Below, piece by piece: positions 50,833 to 57,026 of a stretch of 57,026 nt of DNA (positions are counted from its first letter, which is position 1; every line of letters starts with the position of its first letter). Origin of the DNA: Archangiaceae bacterium (lineage in GTDB: Bacteria; Myxococcota; Myxococcia; Myxococcales; Myxococcaceae). The translations under genes were made by a program, and so were the position numbers. The stretch lies in contig JAACJQ010000339.1 of the NCBI GenBank assembly GCA_016879935.1, positions 1-57,026 of the forward strand, read 5' to 3'. The notes below the pieces were generated by a model. The model made no database searches. It was not told where the DNA came from and saw only the letters and a list, made by a program, of their open reading frames with translations.

Positions 50833-52215
50833 ATGCCTCGCGTTCTCCTCGTCGATGACGACCCCACCTTCACCTTCGCCATCTCGGCGCTGCTCCAGAA
50901 CCAGGGGCACGACGTCGCCATCGCCAACCGGGGCGACGAGGCCATCGGCCGGGCGCGCGCCGCGTGCTTCGACGTGGCCTTCCTCGACCTGCACCTGCCC
51001 GATGCCGACGGGCTGGTGCTGCTCGACCAGATGGCGAGCGTCGACCCGCTGCTGCCCGTCATCTGTCTCACCGGCCGCGACGACACCACCACCGTGGTGC
51101 AGGCGATGCGAAAGGGCGCGCTCGACTACCTCATCAAACCCGTCGACCGGCAGACGCTGTTCAACGCCGTCACCTCGGCCTCGCAGTACTCGACGGCGCG
51201 GCGGAGCGGCTCCTGGCCTGCCCGCGCGGGCGCCCCGTCATTGCCCGTCGGAGCGTCACCGGCGTGGCTGCACGCAGTCGAGCTCATCACCGCCGCCGCG
51301 GCCGCGCCGAAGACGACGGTGCTCATCACGGGCGAGCCCGGCACCGGCAAAGAGGTGATGGCCACGCTGCTGCACCGCATGAGCCTGCGCCGGTCACAGC
51401 CGCTCGTCACCGTCAACGCCGCCTGCTTCACCCCGACGCTGATGGAGTCGGAGCTGCTCGGCCACGAGGCAGGCGCGTTCACCGGCGCGACGAAGAAGCG
51501 GCGAGGGCTCTTCGAGCAGGCCGACAAGGGCGTGCTGTTCCTCGACGAGATTGGTGAGCTCGCGCTCGACCTGCAGGGCAAGTTGCTGCGGGTCATCGAG
51601 GGGCACCCGTTTCGCCGGCTGGGAGGCGACACCGAGGTCTCGGTCGACGTGCGGCTGGTCGCGGCCACCAACCGCAACCTCAACGACCTCGTCGCGCGTG
51701 GGCTCTTTCGCGCCGACCTGCTCGAGCGCCTGCGGGTGTTCGAGGTGCGGCTGCCGGGCCTGCGCGAGCGCCGCGAAGACATTCCCCATCTGGTGCACTA
51801 CTTCCTCGCCAAGCTGGGCCCCGAGGTCGGCGTCGCGGCGCCGTCGATTCAGCCCGAGCCGCTCCAGGCCCTGGCCAGCCATCACTGGCCGGGCAACGTG
51901 CGAGAGCTGCGCAACGTGGTCGAGCGCGCGCTCGTGCTGTCGGCTGGTCAGCCCATCGGCCTGCGTCACCTGCCACGCGACCTCGTCGAGCCCCGCCCTG
52001 CCTCGTCGTCGCCGTCGGGCGTCACCAGCACTCCGAGCCCGCCGCCGATGTTCGAGTCCGCCGTCACGCTGGAAGAGGTGATTCGTCAGCACATCGTCGC
52101 ACAGTTCACCGCGACGGGCGGCAACGTCACCCGCACCGCCGAGCGGCTGGGCATGTCGCGGCTGGCGCTGCGCAAACGGCTTCAGGCCTACGGGCTGCGG
52201 CCGGTCGGTTCGTGA
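50833..52215 (+). CDS. NtrC-like sigma-54-dependent response regulator
   Basis: This 460-residue protein starts at ATG 50833, two bases after the kinase stop. The receiver has VLLVDDDP and acceptor Asp 52 in FLDLHLPDADG. The AAA+ domain has Walker A GEPGTGKE (167-174), GAFTGA loop (214-219) for sigma-54 contact, Walker B LFLDEIGEL, and RADLLERL. A helix-turn-helix of Fis type ends the protein (GGNVTRTAERLGMSRLALRKRL). It therefore activates sigma-54 promoters when phosphorylated by the adjacent kinase. Its targets may include the downstream Roadblock/GTPase genes or genes elsewhere; no clear sigma-54 promoter was seen in the 99-bp gap that follows. Confidence 0.96.
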   Translation: MPRVLLVDDDPTFTFAISALLQNQGHDVAIANRGDEAIGRARAACFDVAFLDLHLPDADGLVLLDQMASVDPLLPVICLTGRDDTTTVVQAMRKGALDYLIKPVDRQTLFNAVTSASQYSTARRSGSWPARAGAPSLPVGASPAWLHAVELITAAAAAPKTTVLITGEPGTGKEVMATLLHRMSLRRSQPLVTVNAACFTPTLMESELLGHEAGAFTGATKKRRGLFEQADKGVLFLDEIGELALDLQGKLLRVIEGHPFRRLGGDTEVSVDVRLVAATNRNLNDLVARGLFRADLLERLRVFEVRLPGLRERREDIPHLVHYFLAKLGPEVGVAAPSIQPEPLQALASHHWPGNVRELRNVVERALVLSAGQPIGLRHLPRDLVEPRPASSSPSGVTSTPSPPPMFESAVTLEEVIRQHIVAQFTATGGNVTRTAERLGMSRLALRKRLQAYGLRPVGS

Positions 52216-52314
52216 CCGGTCGCGATCGAACCACCGAGATCATCGTCACCACCCCGGCTCGTCGAACATCACGCGATTGAGGGTGGATCGGCGGTTGCTC
52301 TGGGGCTCGGCGCG

Positions 52315-53448
52315 ATGCCGACACTGCCCGGGCCCATCTGGATGGTCGATGACGAGGCCGAGCTCGTGGGCGCCACGGTGGCCATGCTCTCGCGCGACGC
52401 CGGAGACGAGGTGCGTGGCTCGACCGACCCCCGAGAGGTCGCGATGTGGATCGAGCAGACCCGGCCGGCGGTGCTCATCACCGACGTGCGCATGCCGCAC
52501 CTGAGCGGCCTCGAGCTGGTGACGCGGCTGCACCGTCGCTGGGGGCCGGTGCCCGTCATCATCATCACCGCGTTCCCGACGGCGCAGGTCGACACCGACG
52601 TGCGCGCGGGCCGTTTCGCCTACCTGCCCAAGCCCTTCACCTTTCAGGTGCTGCGCGAGGCCGTGCTGCGCGTGACCCAACAGCCGGCGTCGTCGGCCTT
52701 CAGCGGCGCCATCGCGGTGAGCATGCTGGGCGAGGTGGTGCAGCTCTACGGGCTGGCCAATCGCAGCGGCGTGCTCCGCGTCGAGTCACCCTCGGGCGTG
52801 GGCGAGATTCACTTCGACGCCGGGCGGGTCGTCGACGCCGTGGCGCCGCAGCAGCGCGGCGTGGAGGCCTTCAACACCATTCTCGGCTGGTCGTCTGGCC
52901 AGTTCTCGTGGCTGGTGGCGGTGCCGACGGAACACACCATTCACCTCGGCCTCTCGGAGCTGCTGCTCGAGGCCTACCGCGTTCGTGACGAGGCCGAGGC
53001 GGGCCACACCGCGGCTCCCGTGCCGAGCGGGTTCGACGAGCTCGACCTCGCGCTCGATGGCCTCATGCCCGGTGGCGTGCCGACGGAGCAGGTGAAGCGT
53101 GAGCTGCAGCGCCTGGGGCGGGCCGAGGGGTTTCTGGGCGCGGCGCTGTTCGACCTCGAGTCCAACCAGTGCCTCGCCTCGCTGGGTGACGGCGGCGCTT
53201 CGCCCATCGAGCACGCCGTGTCGGGCCACGCCGACCTCGTGCAGGCCAAGCAACGCACCATCGCCAAGCTCGACCTGCACGACGAGCTCGAAGACATCGT
53301 CATCTCGCTCTCGCGCGAGTACCACCTCGTGCGCCTGGTGAAGCGCCAGCCGCGGCTCTTCTTCTTCCTCACCCTCGACCGTGCGCGCGCCAACCTGGCG
53401 ATGGCCCGCTACCTGCTCTCCGACGTCGAGAAGGACATGGTCGTATGA
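52315..53448 (+). CDS. Response regulator with DUF4388 and C-terminal Roadblock domain
   Basis: This 377-residue protein has three domains. The receiver (1-125) has WMVDDEAEL, acceptor Asp 57 in LITDVRMPHLSG, and YLPKPFTF. A DUF4388/PATAN-like domain (about 128-225) shows FSGAIAVSMLGEVVQLYGLANRSG and GEIHFDAGRVVDAVA. The C-terminus (about 262-377) is a Roadblock/LC7 domain: FLGAALFDLESNQCLAS, LEDIVISLSREYHLVR, ANLAMARYLL. That last part is clearly similar to the two free Roadblock proteins at 54367 and 54771. A phosphorylation-controlled Roadblock protein is inferred, perhaps a GTPase-activating or scaffold unit for the GTPase at 55151. Its stop overlaps the next ATG by 4 bp (ATGA). Confidence 0.9.
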   Translation: MPTLPGPIWMVDDEAELVGATVAMLSRDAGDEVRGSTDPREVAMWIEQTRPAVLITDVRMPHLSGLELVTRLHRRWGPVPVIIITAFPTAQVDTDVRAGRFAYLPKPFTFQVLREAVLRVTQQPASSAFSGAIAVSMLGEVVQLYGLANRSGVLRVESPSGVGEIHFDAGRVVDAVAPQQRGVEAFNTILGWSSGQFSWLVAVPTEHTIHLGLSELLLEAYRVRDEAEAGHTAAPVPSGFDELDLALDGLMPGGVPTEQVKRELQRLGRAEGFLGAALFDLESNQCLASLGDGGASPIEHAVSGHADLVQAKQRTIAKLDLHDELEDIVISLSREYHLVRLVKRQPRLFFFLTLDRARANLAMARYLLSDVEKDMVV

Positions 53449-54305
53449 CGGGGCTCGTCGAGGGGCCCGACATCGCGCTGCGGGTGTTGTCGAGGGTCGA
53501 GGCGCTGGCCGACGACGCGACGGGCGCGCTCGTCTTCGGGCAGGGGTCGTCGATGTCGGGGGTGGTGCTCGTCGAGAACGGGCGGGTGTGCTGGGCCGCG
53601 GCGACGGGGCTGCGCCAGCGGCTGACCGACCTGCTGCGTGAGGCCTGCGCGCCGCGCCCGAGCGGGCTCGAGCTCGAGGCCCTGTTCCTCGAGTGCCGTG
53701 AGCGTCACCAGCCCATCGGTGAAGCGCTGGTGGCGCGCGGTGTGCTCGCGCCCGACGCGTTGCGCTCGGCGCTGCTCCACCACTCCGCGGAGTCGCTCTC
53801 GGCGTCTGCCTGCTGGAGCGGCGCACACCGCTTCGTCGCGCACCGGGCCCGTGGCTACCACTCGGCCTTCACCTTCCTGCCCGTCGAGCTGCTCACCTAC
53901 GCCAGCGCCGTGGCGAGGGGCGCCGTGGTGGCGCGCTCGGCGCAGTGCCGGTTGTCGACGCTGGCCGGGGCGCGCAACGCCGCCGTGTTCGACCAGCCCG
54001 GTCAGGTGCTGCTGGCCTGCCAGTTGCCGGCAGACCGCTCCGGCCTGCGCGAGCTTCGGGTCGCCGGGGCGTGGGCGGCAGAGAGCCTCGCGGAGTGCCC
54101 CGGGCCCAGCGCGCCGCTCAAGTTCGCCATGGACGGGCGGGGCGGGGTGTGGGTCGGCTGGCGCGACGAGGGGTTCACCTACCTCGTGCACTGCCGCGAC
54201 CGCGAAGACTTCTCGAGCCAGGTGCGCACGCTCATGCGCCGCGGCTTCACCTCGGCCGTTCAGAGCAGCGTGCCGCTCCCGACCTCAGACGCGCTCAGTC
54301 CCTGA
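53445..54305 (+). CDS. DUF4388-like protein of the GTPase cluster
   Basis: This 286-residue protein has an N-terminal part (GSSMSGVVLVENGRVCWAA) that resembles a DUF4388/PATAN strand pair. A helical middle (FLECRERHQPIGEALVARGVLAPDALRSALLHH) recalls the MshE N-terminal domain, and a C-terminal beta-rich region ends FTYLVHCRDREDFSSQV. No enzymatic motif. It is translationally coupled to the receiver-Roadblock gene (ATGA overlap) and 61 bp ahead of a free Roadblock gene, so it belongs to the same system. A protein-interaction role is inferred. Confidence 0.78.
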   Translation: MTGLVEGPDIALRVLSRVEALADDATGALVFGQGSSMSGVVLVENGRVCWAAATGLRQRLTDLLREACAPRPSGLELEALFLECRERHQPIGEALVARGVLAPDALRSALLHHSAESLSASACWSGAHRFVAHRARGYHSAFTFLPVELLTYASAVARGAVVARSAQCRLSTLAGARNAAVFDQPGQVLLACQLPADRSGLRELRVAGAWAAESLAECPGPSAPLKFAMDGRGGVWVGWRDEGFTYLVHCRDREDFSSQVRTLMRRGFTSAVQSSVPLPTSDALSP

Positions 54306-54366
54306 GCCGACCCCTGTCTGCACCTTCGTGCAGCGACCCACGGCAGCACCCACCGGAGACACACCC

Positions 54367-54732
54367 ATGGCTACCCCGAAAGAAGCGCTTCCCAGGTTGA
54401 TGGAGATCGACGGCTGCATCGGCGCCTGCATCGTCGACGCGAGCAGCGGCATGATGTTGGCGGCGAGCGGCAGCAGCGCGGCGATGAACCTCGAGGTCGC
54501 GGCCGCGGGCAACACCGACGTCGTGCGCGCCAAACGAAAGACGATGAAGGCGCTCGCGCTGAACGACTCCATCGAAGACATCCTCATCACGCTGGGCAAG
54601 CAGTACCACCTCATTCGCCCGCTCAGCTCGAACGACTCGCTCTTCATCTACCTCGCGCTCGACAAGTCGAAGTCGAACCTGGCGATGGCGCGCCACGCCC
54701 TCGCGAGCGTCGAGAAAGACCTCGCCATCTGA
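54367..54732 (+). CDS. Roadblock/LC7-domain protein 1
   Basis: This 121-residue single-domain protein starts at ATG 54367. It reads IGACIVDASSGMMLAASG, then IEDILITLGKQYHLIRPL and LFIYLALDKSKSNLAMAR, the strand-helix pattern of MglB-type Roadblock proteins. Myxococcus MglB is the GAP and polarity partner of the GTPase MglA; by analogy this protein should act on the GTPase at 55151. It resembles the C-terminal domain of the receiver protein at 52315 more closely than it does Roadblock protein 2. Confidence 0.93.
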   Translation: MATPKEALPRLMEIDGCIGACIVDASSGMMLAASGSSAAMNLEVAAAGNTDVVRAKRKTMKALALNDSIEDILITLGKQYHLIRPLSSNDSLFIYLALDKSKSNLAMARHALASVEKDLAI

Positions 54733-54770
54733 CGCCGTTCCACTCCAACCAGGACGAAAGACACCGACCC

Positions 54771-55139
54771 ATGGCCTCTGAAAAGCAGATCGTCGACACC
54801 TTCGAGAAGATTGCCGCCGAGATTCCGGGCTTCATCGCCGCGTCGCTGGTCGACCTCGACTCCGGCATGACGCTGGGGCTCAAGTCGCTGCGCCCCGAGT
54901 TCGATCTCGCCGCCGCCAGCGCCTACAACAGCGAGATGGTGAAGCAGAAGCTGAAGATCATGCGCTCGCTGAACCTCAAGACGCACCTCGAAGACATGCT
55001 GCTCACGCTGGGAGATCAGATTCACCTCATCAAGATGATTGGCACCGGCTCGTTCATCTACCTGGCGGCCGACCGCTCCAACTCGAACCTGGCCATCGTG
55101 CGCATGGCGGTGAACAAGAACGTGGTGGGCCTGCAGTAG
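54771..55139 (+). CDS. Roadblock/LC7-domain protein 2
   Basis: This 122-residue protein starts at ATG 54771. Text FIAASLVDLDSGMTLGLKS, LEDMLLTLGDQIHLIKM and FIYLAADRSNSNLAIVR shows the same fold as Roadblock protein 1. The two may form a heterodimer, as some Roadblock pairs do. It is 38 bp after protein 1 and 11 bp before the GTPase gene, so all three are almost certainly one transcript. Confidence 0.93.
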   Translation: MASEKQIVDTFEKIAAEIPGFIAASLVDLDSGMTLGLKSLRPEFDLAAASAYNSEMVKQKLKIMRSLNLKTHLEDMLLTLGDQIHLIKMIGTGSFIYLAADRSNSNLAIVRMAVNKNVVGLQ

Positions 55140-55150
55140 GAGCGAGCCCC

Positions 55151-56494
55151 TTGGCGACCCTCGACGCGGCTGGCGACGCGCTGGTGGTGCGCATCGTCTA
55201 CGACGGGCCACCCATCGCCGGGAAGACGACGAGCCTGTTGGCCCTGGCCGAGCGGCTCGGGCACGGGCGGCTCTTCACGCCCGAGGTGTCGGGTGGCGGT
55301 CGTACGCTGTTCTTCGACTGGCTCGAGTACGTCGGCGGCCGCTACGACGGCCGGGCGATTCACTGTGAGATCGTGAGCGTGCCCGGCCAGGCCGAGTTCG
55401 CGCCGCGCCGGAGGTTGCTGCTGAGCTCTGCCGACGCGGTGGTGTTCGTCGGCGACACCTGCGCCTCGGGCATCGACGAGACGACGGCTCACCTCGCCGA
55501 CCTGCGCGCGCACCTCGCGACGAGAGAGGGGCCGCCCGTCGGCGTGGTGTTGCAGGCGAACAAACGAGACCTGCCCGACGCGGTGCCGCTCGAGCGCCTG
55601 CGCGGGCACGGGCTGGCCGTCATCGAGTCGGTCGCGAGCCGCGGAGAGGGCATTCGTGAGGCCTTCGTCTTCGGCGTGCGGCTGGCGCTCGACCGGGTGC
55701 GTGAGCTCGAGCGGCTGGGGCTGCTCCACCGGGTTCCACGTGCGCACGACGAGGCTGGCCGGTTGTTGACGGCGCTGCGGGGCGTCGCCTTGAGCGGTGA
55801 CGGGCGCGTGTTGTTCCCCGAGGCTGCGTCGCAGACCGGGGCCCTCGTCGGGCACGCGCCGAAGGTGCCCGACGCCGAGATTCCGAGCGGGTGGGTGTGG
55901 CCGCCCATCAACGGCCGGGTGTCGTTGCAGGAGGCGACGGCGCGTGGGGTGCCGCTCGCTCGCGAGCTGTCGCCCGACGAGTGGGTGGCCGACTCGGAGT
56001 CAGGGTGGCGGTTTCACTCTCCGCCCGGCGGGGCCTTCGTCGACCCGGACGAGGCGCGCGCGGCGCTGAGTCTCTGGGCACAGGTGCACGCCTCGCTCGC
56101 CGACTGGATGAGCCCGAGCCGGTGCGTGGCGCTCGTCGAACACGGAGGCCGGTTTCGGCTGTGGCAGGTGGTGCGTTCGGAGCCGACGGTGTGGAAGTGG
56201 CTCGCGTCGAACCTCAAGGCTGCCGATGCGGGCGCGCTCGTCGACCAGGCCGCCCGCCTGTGCAACCGCGTGGCCGAGTCGTGGGCGAAGGCGCCGTGGG
56301 AGCTGCCCTGCACGCTCGAGACGGTGAGCGCGCTCGACGGCTCCTTCGTGAGCCTGGTGCCCGATGCCGGCAGCGTGAGGCCGACCGAGTCGACCGACCG
56401 GCGCGCCCGGCTGCGACACCAGCTCCAGACGCTGCTCGAAGGAGAGCTGGGCGTGAAGGGGCACGCCCTGGCCCGCTCCCTCGCCGGCGGCTGA
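55151..56494 (+). CDS. MglA-like small GTPase with long C-terminal extension
   Basis: This 447-residue protein starts at TTG 55151, supported by AGGAG eight bases upstream. Residues 1-195 are a Ras-like GTPase: P-loop GPPIAGKT (19-26), the MglA-type RTLFFDWL (51-58), a G3 element VPGQAEF (77-83) and NKRD (137-140), so it should bind GTP. The P-loop, FFDWL and NKRD are closest to MglA among families I recognise. The remaining 250 residues form an unassigned extension with several Trp-containing strands (GWVWPPINGRV, WRFHSPPGGAF, WQVVRSEPTVWKW) and a Cys-bearing helix. Preceded by two Roadblock genes, its likely regulators. It is convergent with a PDZ gene, stops adjacent. Confidence 0.9.
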   Translation: MATLDAAGDALVVRIVYDGPPIAGKTTSLLALAERLGHGRLFTPEVSGGGRTLFFDWLEYVGGRYDGRAIHCEIVSVPGQAEFAPRRRLLLSSADAVVFVGDTCASGIDETTAHLADLRAHLATREGPPVGVVLQANKRDLPDAVPLERLRGHGLAVIESVASRGEGIREAFVFGVRLALDRVRELERLGLLHRVPRAHDEAGRLLTALRGVALSGDGRVLFPEAASQTGALVGHAPKVPDAEIPSGWVWPPINGRVSLQEATARGVPLARELSPDEWVADSESGWRFHSPPGGAFVDPDEARAALSLWAQVHASLADWMSPSRCVALVEHGGRFRLWQVVRSEPTVWKWLASNLKAADAGALVDQAARLCNRVAESWAKAPWELPCTLETVSALDGSFVSLVPDAGSVRPTESTDRRARLRHQLQTLLEGELGVKGHALARSLAGG

Positions 56495-56866
56495 CTAGTT
56501 CGGCAGCTCGGGCTCGTCGTCGCCGTCGGGCACGGAGCCCAGCTCGGCGGCGCGCGCCATCGAGAGCACCTTCGTCGCGACATCGGTGAGCAGGTGGCCG
56601 GTGTCGATGGGCGCCCGGCCTTCGGCGAGCTCGAGCTCGACCGACGTCTCGGTGCCGTCGCGAAAGTAACGCACGCGCATCACGCGGGGGTCGCGCTGCG
56701 TCGCCTGGAGGTACGCCGCCCACGACGAGGTGGCGATGCCGTTCACCTCGAGCACCACGTCGCCGTACCGAAGGCCGGCGAGGTCGGCGGGGCTGCCGGG
56801 CAGGCACCCCAGAATGCACAGCCCGTTCATCGCCTCGGCCAGCTCCATCAGCGCTTCCTTCGTCAT
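56495..56866 (-). CDS. Small PDZ-domain protein
   Basis: This 123-residue protein starts at ATG 56866. Text GCLPGSPADLAGLRYGDVVLEVNGIATSSW is the carboxylate-binding part of a PDZ domain, followed by MRVRYFRDGTETSVELEL. No protease domain or signal peptide accompanies it, so it is probably a cytosolic adaptor that binds protein C-termini. Its TAG abuts the TGA of the GTPase gene, and it faces it. Membership in the GTPase system is possible but only positional. Confidence 0.85.
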   Translation of the reverse strand: MTKEALMELAEAMNGLCILGCLPGSPADLAGLRYGDVVLEVNGIATSSWAAYLQATQRDPRVMRVRYFRDGTETSVELELAEGRAPIDTGHLLTDVATKVLSMARAAELGSVPDGDDEPELPN

Positions 56867-56955
56867 GTCGGCTCCTGACGAAACGCTAACGCCCGCTGCG
56901 CGGAGCGGCCAACCACACCCGCAAGCCTCACTTCACGCGGACTTGCACGCTCGGT

Positions 56956-57026
56956 TCAATCGAAGACGGGGCGCCAGCAGAGGGTGCCCATCACCGAGAA
57001 GTGCGACTCACCGGCGATGGCCGAGC
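56956..57026 (-). CDS. 3' end of a further minus-strand gene (partial)
   Basis: From the right edge the minus strand reads SAIAGESHFSVMGTLCWRPV then F-D and stop (TGA at 56958-56956), about 22 residues. The start lies outside the window and no family can be assigned from so little. The 89 bp between this stop and the PDZ start contain no other frame of note. Confidence 0.4.
   Translation of the reverse strand, partial: SAIAGESHFSVMGTLCWRPVFD

Noticed and set aside
52216..52314. Possible sigma-54 promoter ahead of the receiver-Roadblock gene
   Set aside because: No TGGCAC-N5-TTGCA-like match could be found by eye in the gap.

Overview
The window is GC-rich chromosomal DNA that most resembles a Myxococcota (myxobacterial) genome. 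The signs are two eukaryote-like Ser/Thr kinases, several lipoproteins with Gly/Ala/Ser low-complexity linkers, a HEIGH-type metzincin with PPC domains, an MglA-like GTPase beside Roadblock proteins, a CorE-like Cys-tailed sigma factor, and frequent GTG starts with 4-bp gene overlaps. I saw no tRNA, rRNA, insertion sequence or CRISPR array. This assignment is inferred from gene content.

Layout: 1-8.6 kb holds the cut-off end of an AddA/RecB-like helicase-nuclease, a linker lipoprotein, a haem-binding protein, a small barrel-like protein, a pentahaem lipoprotein and a polytopic membrane protein. 8.6-10.7 kb is an ECF42-type sigma factor with its YCII/DGPF partner and a third gene; two near-identical promoter-like motifs tie them together. 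10.9-13.9 kb has a haloalkane dehalogenase, a ferredoxin-NADP-reductase-like flavoprotein, a CorE-like sigma factor and an isoprenylcysteine-methyltransferase-like membrane enzyme. 14-22.9 kb carries a zinc-ribbon Ser/Thr kinase, a metzincin, a 1163-residue surface lipoprotein and a GH1 lipoprotein. Both the kinase and the large lipoprotein have their 3' ends copied in tandem into the downstream spacer.

23-32 kb contains a hybrid histidine kinase, an M49-like metallopeptidase lipoprotein, a caspase-fold-like lipoprotein lacking an obvious catalytic Cys, a repeat-rich lipoprotein, and a kinase/TPR-PEGA operon. 32-36.2 kb is an AraC regulator divergent from a translationally coupled di-iron-like hydrolase / SDR / Baeyer-Villiger-type monooxygenase operon, reminiscent of virS-mymA. 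36.2-42.3 kb has two secreted proteins, a serpin lipoprotein and a second hybrid kinase. 42.5-49.5 kb has a Crp/Fnr regulator, a PAP2-desaturase fusion coupled to a TrhA/HlyIII protein, an SDR/LysR pair, a TPR protein and a VanY-like peptidase.

49.8-56.9 kb is the most notable block. It encodes an NtrB-like kinase, an NtrC-like sigma-54 activator, a receiver-DUF4388-Roadblock protein, a companion protein, two free Roadblock proteins and an MglA-like GTPase with a long C-terminal extension, followed by a convergent PDZ protein. The combination recalls Streptomyces conservons and the MglA/MglB polarity switch, but here it is wired to a phosphorelay. The far right edge holds the tail of one further minus-strand frame.
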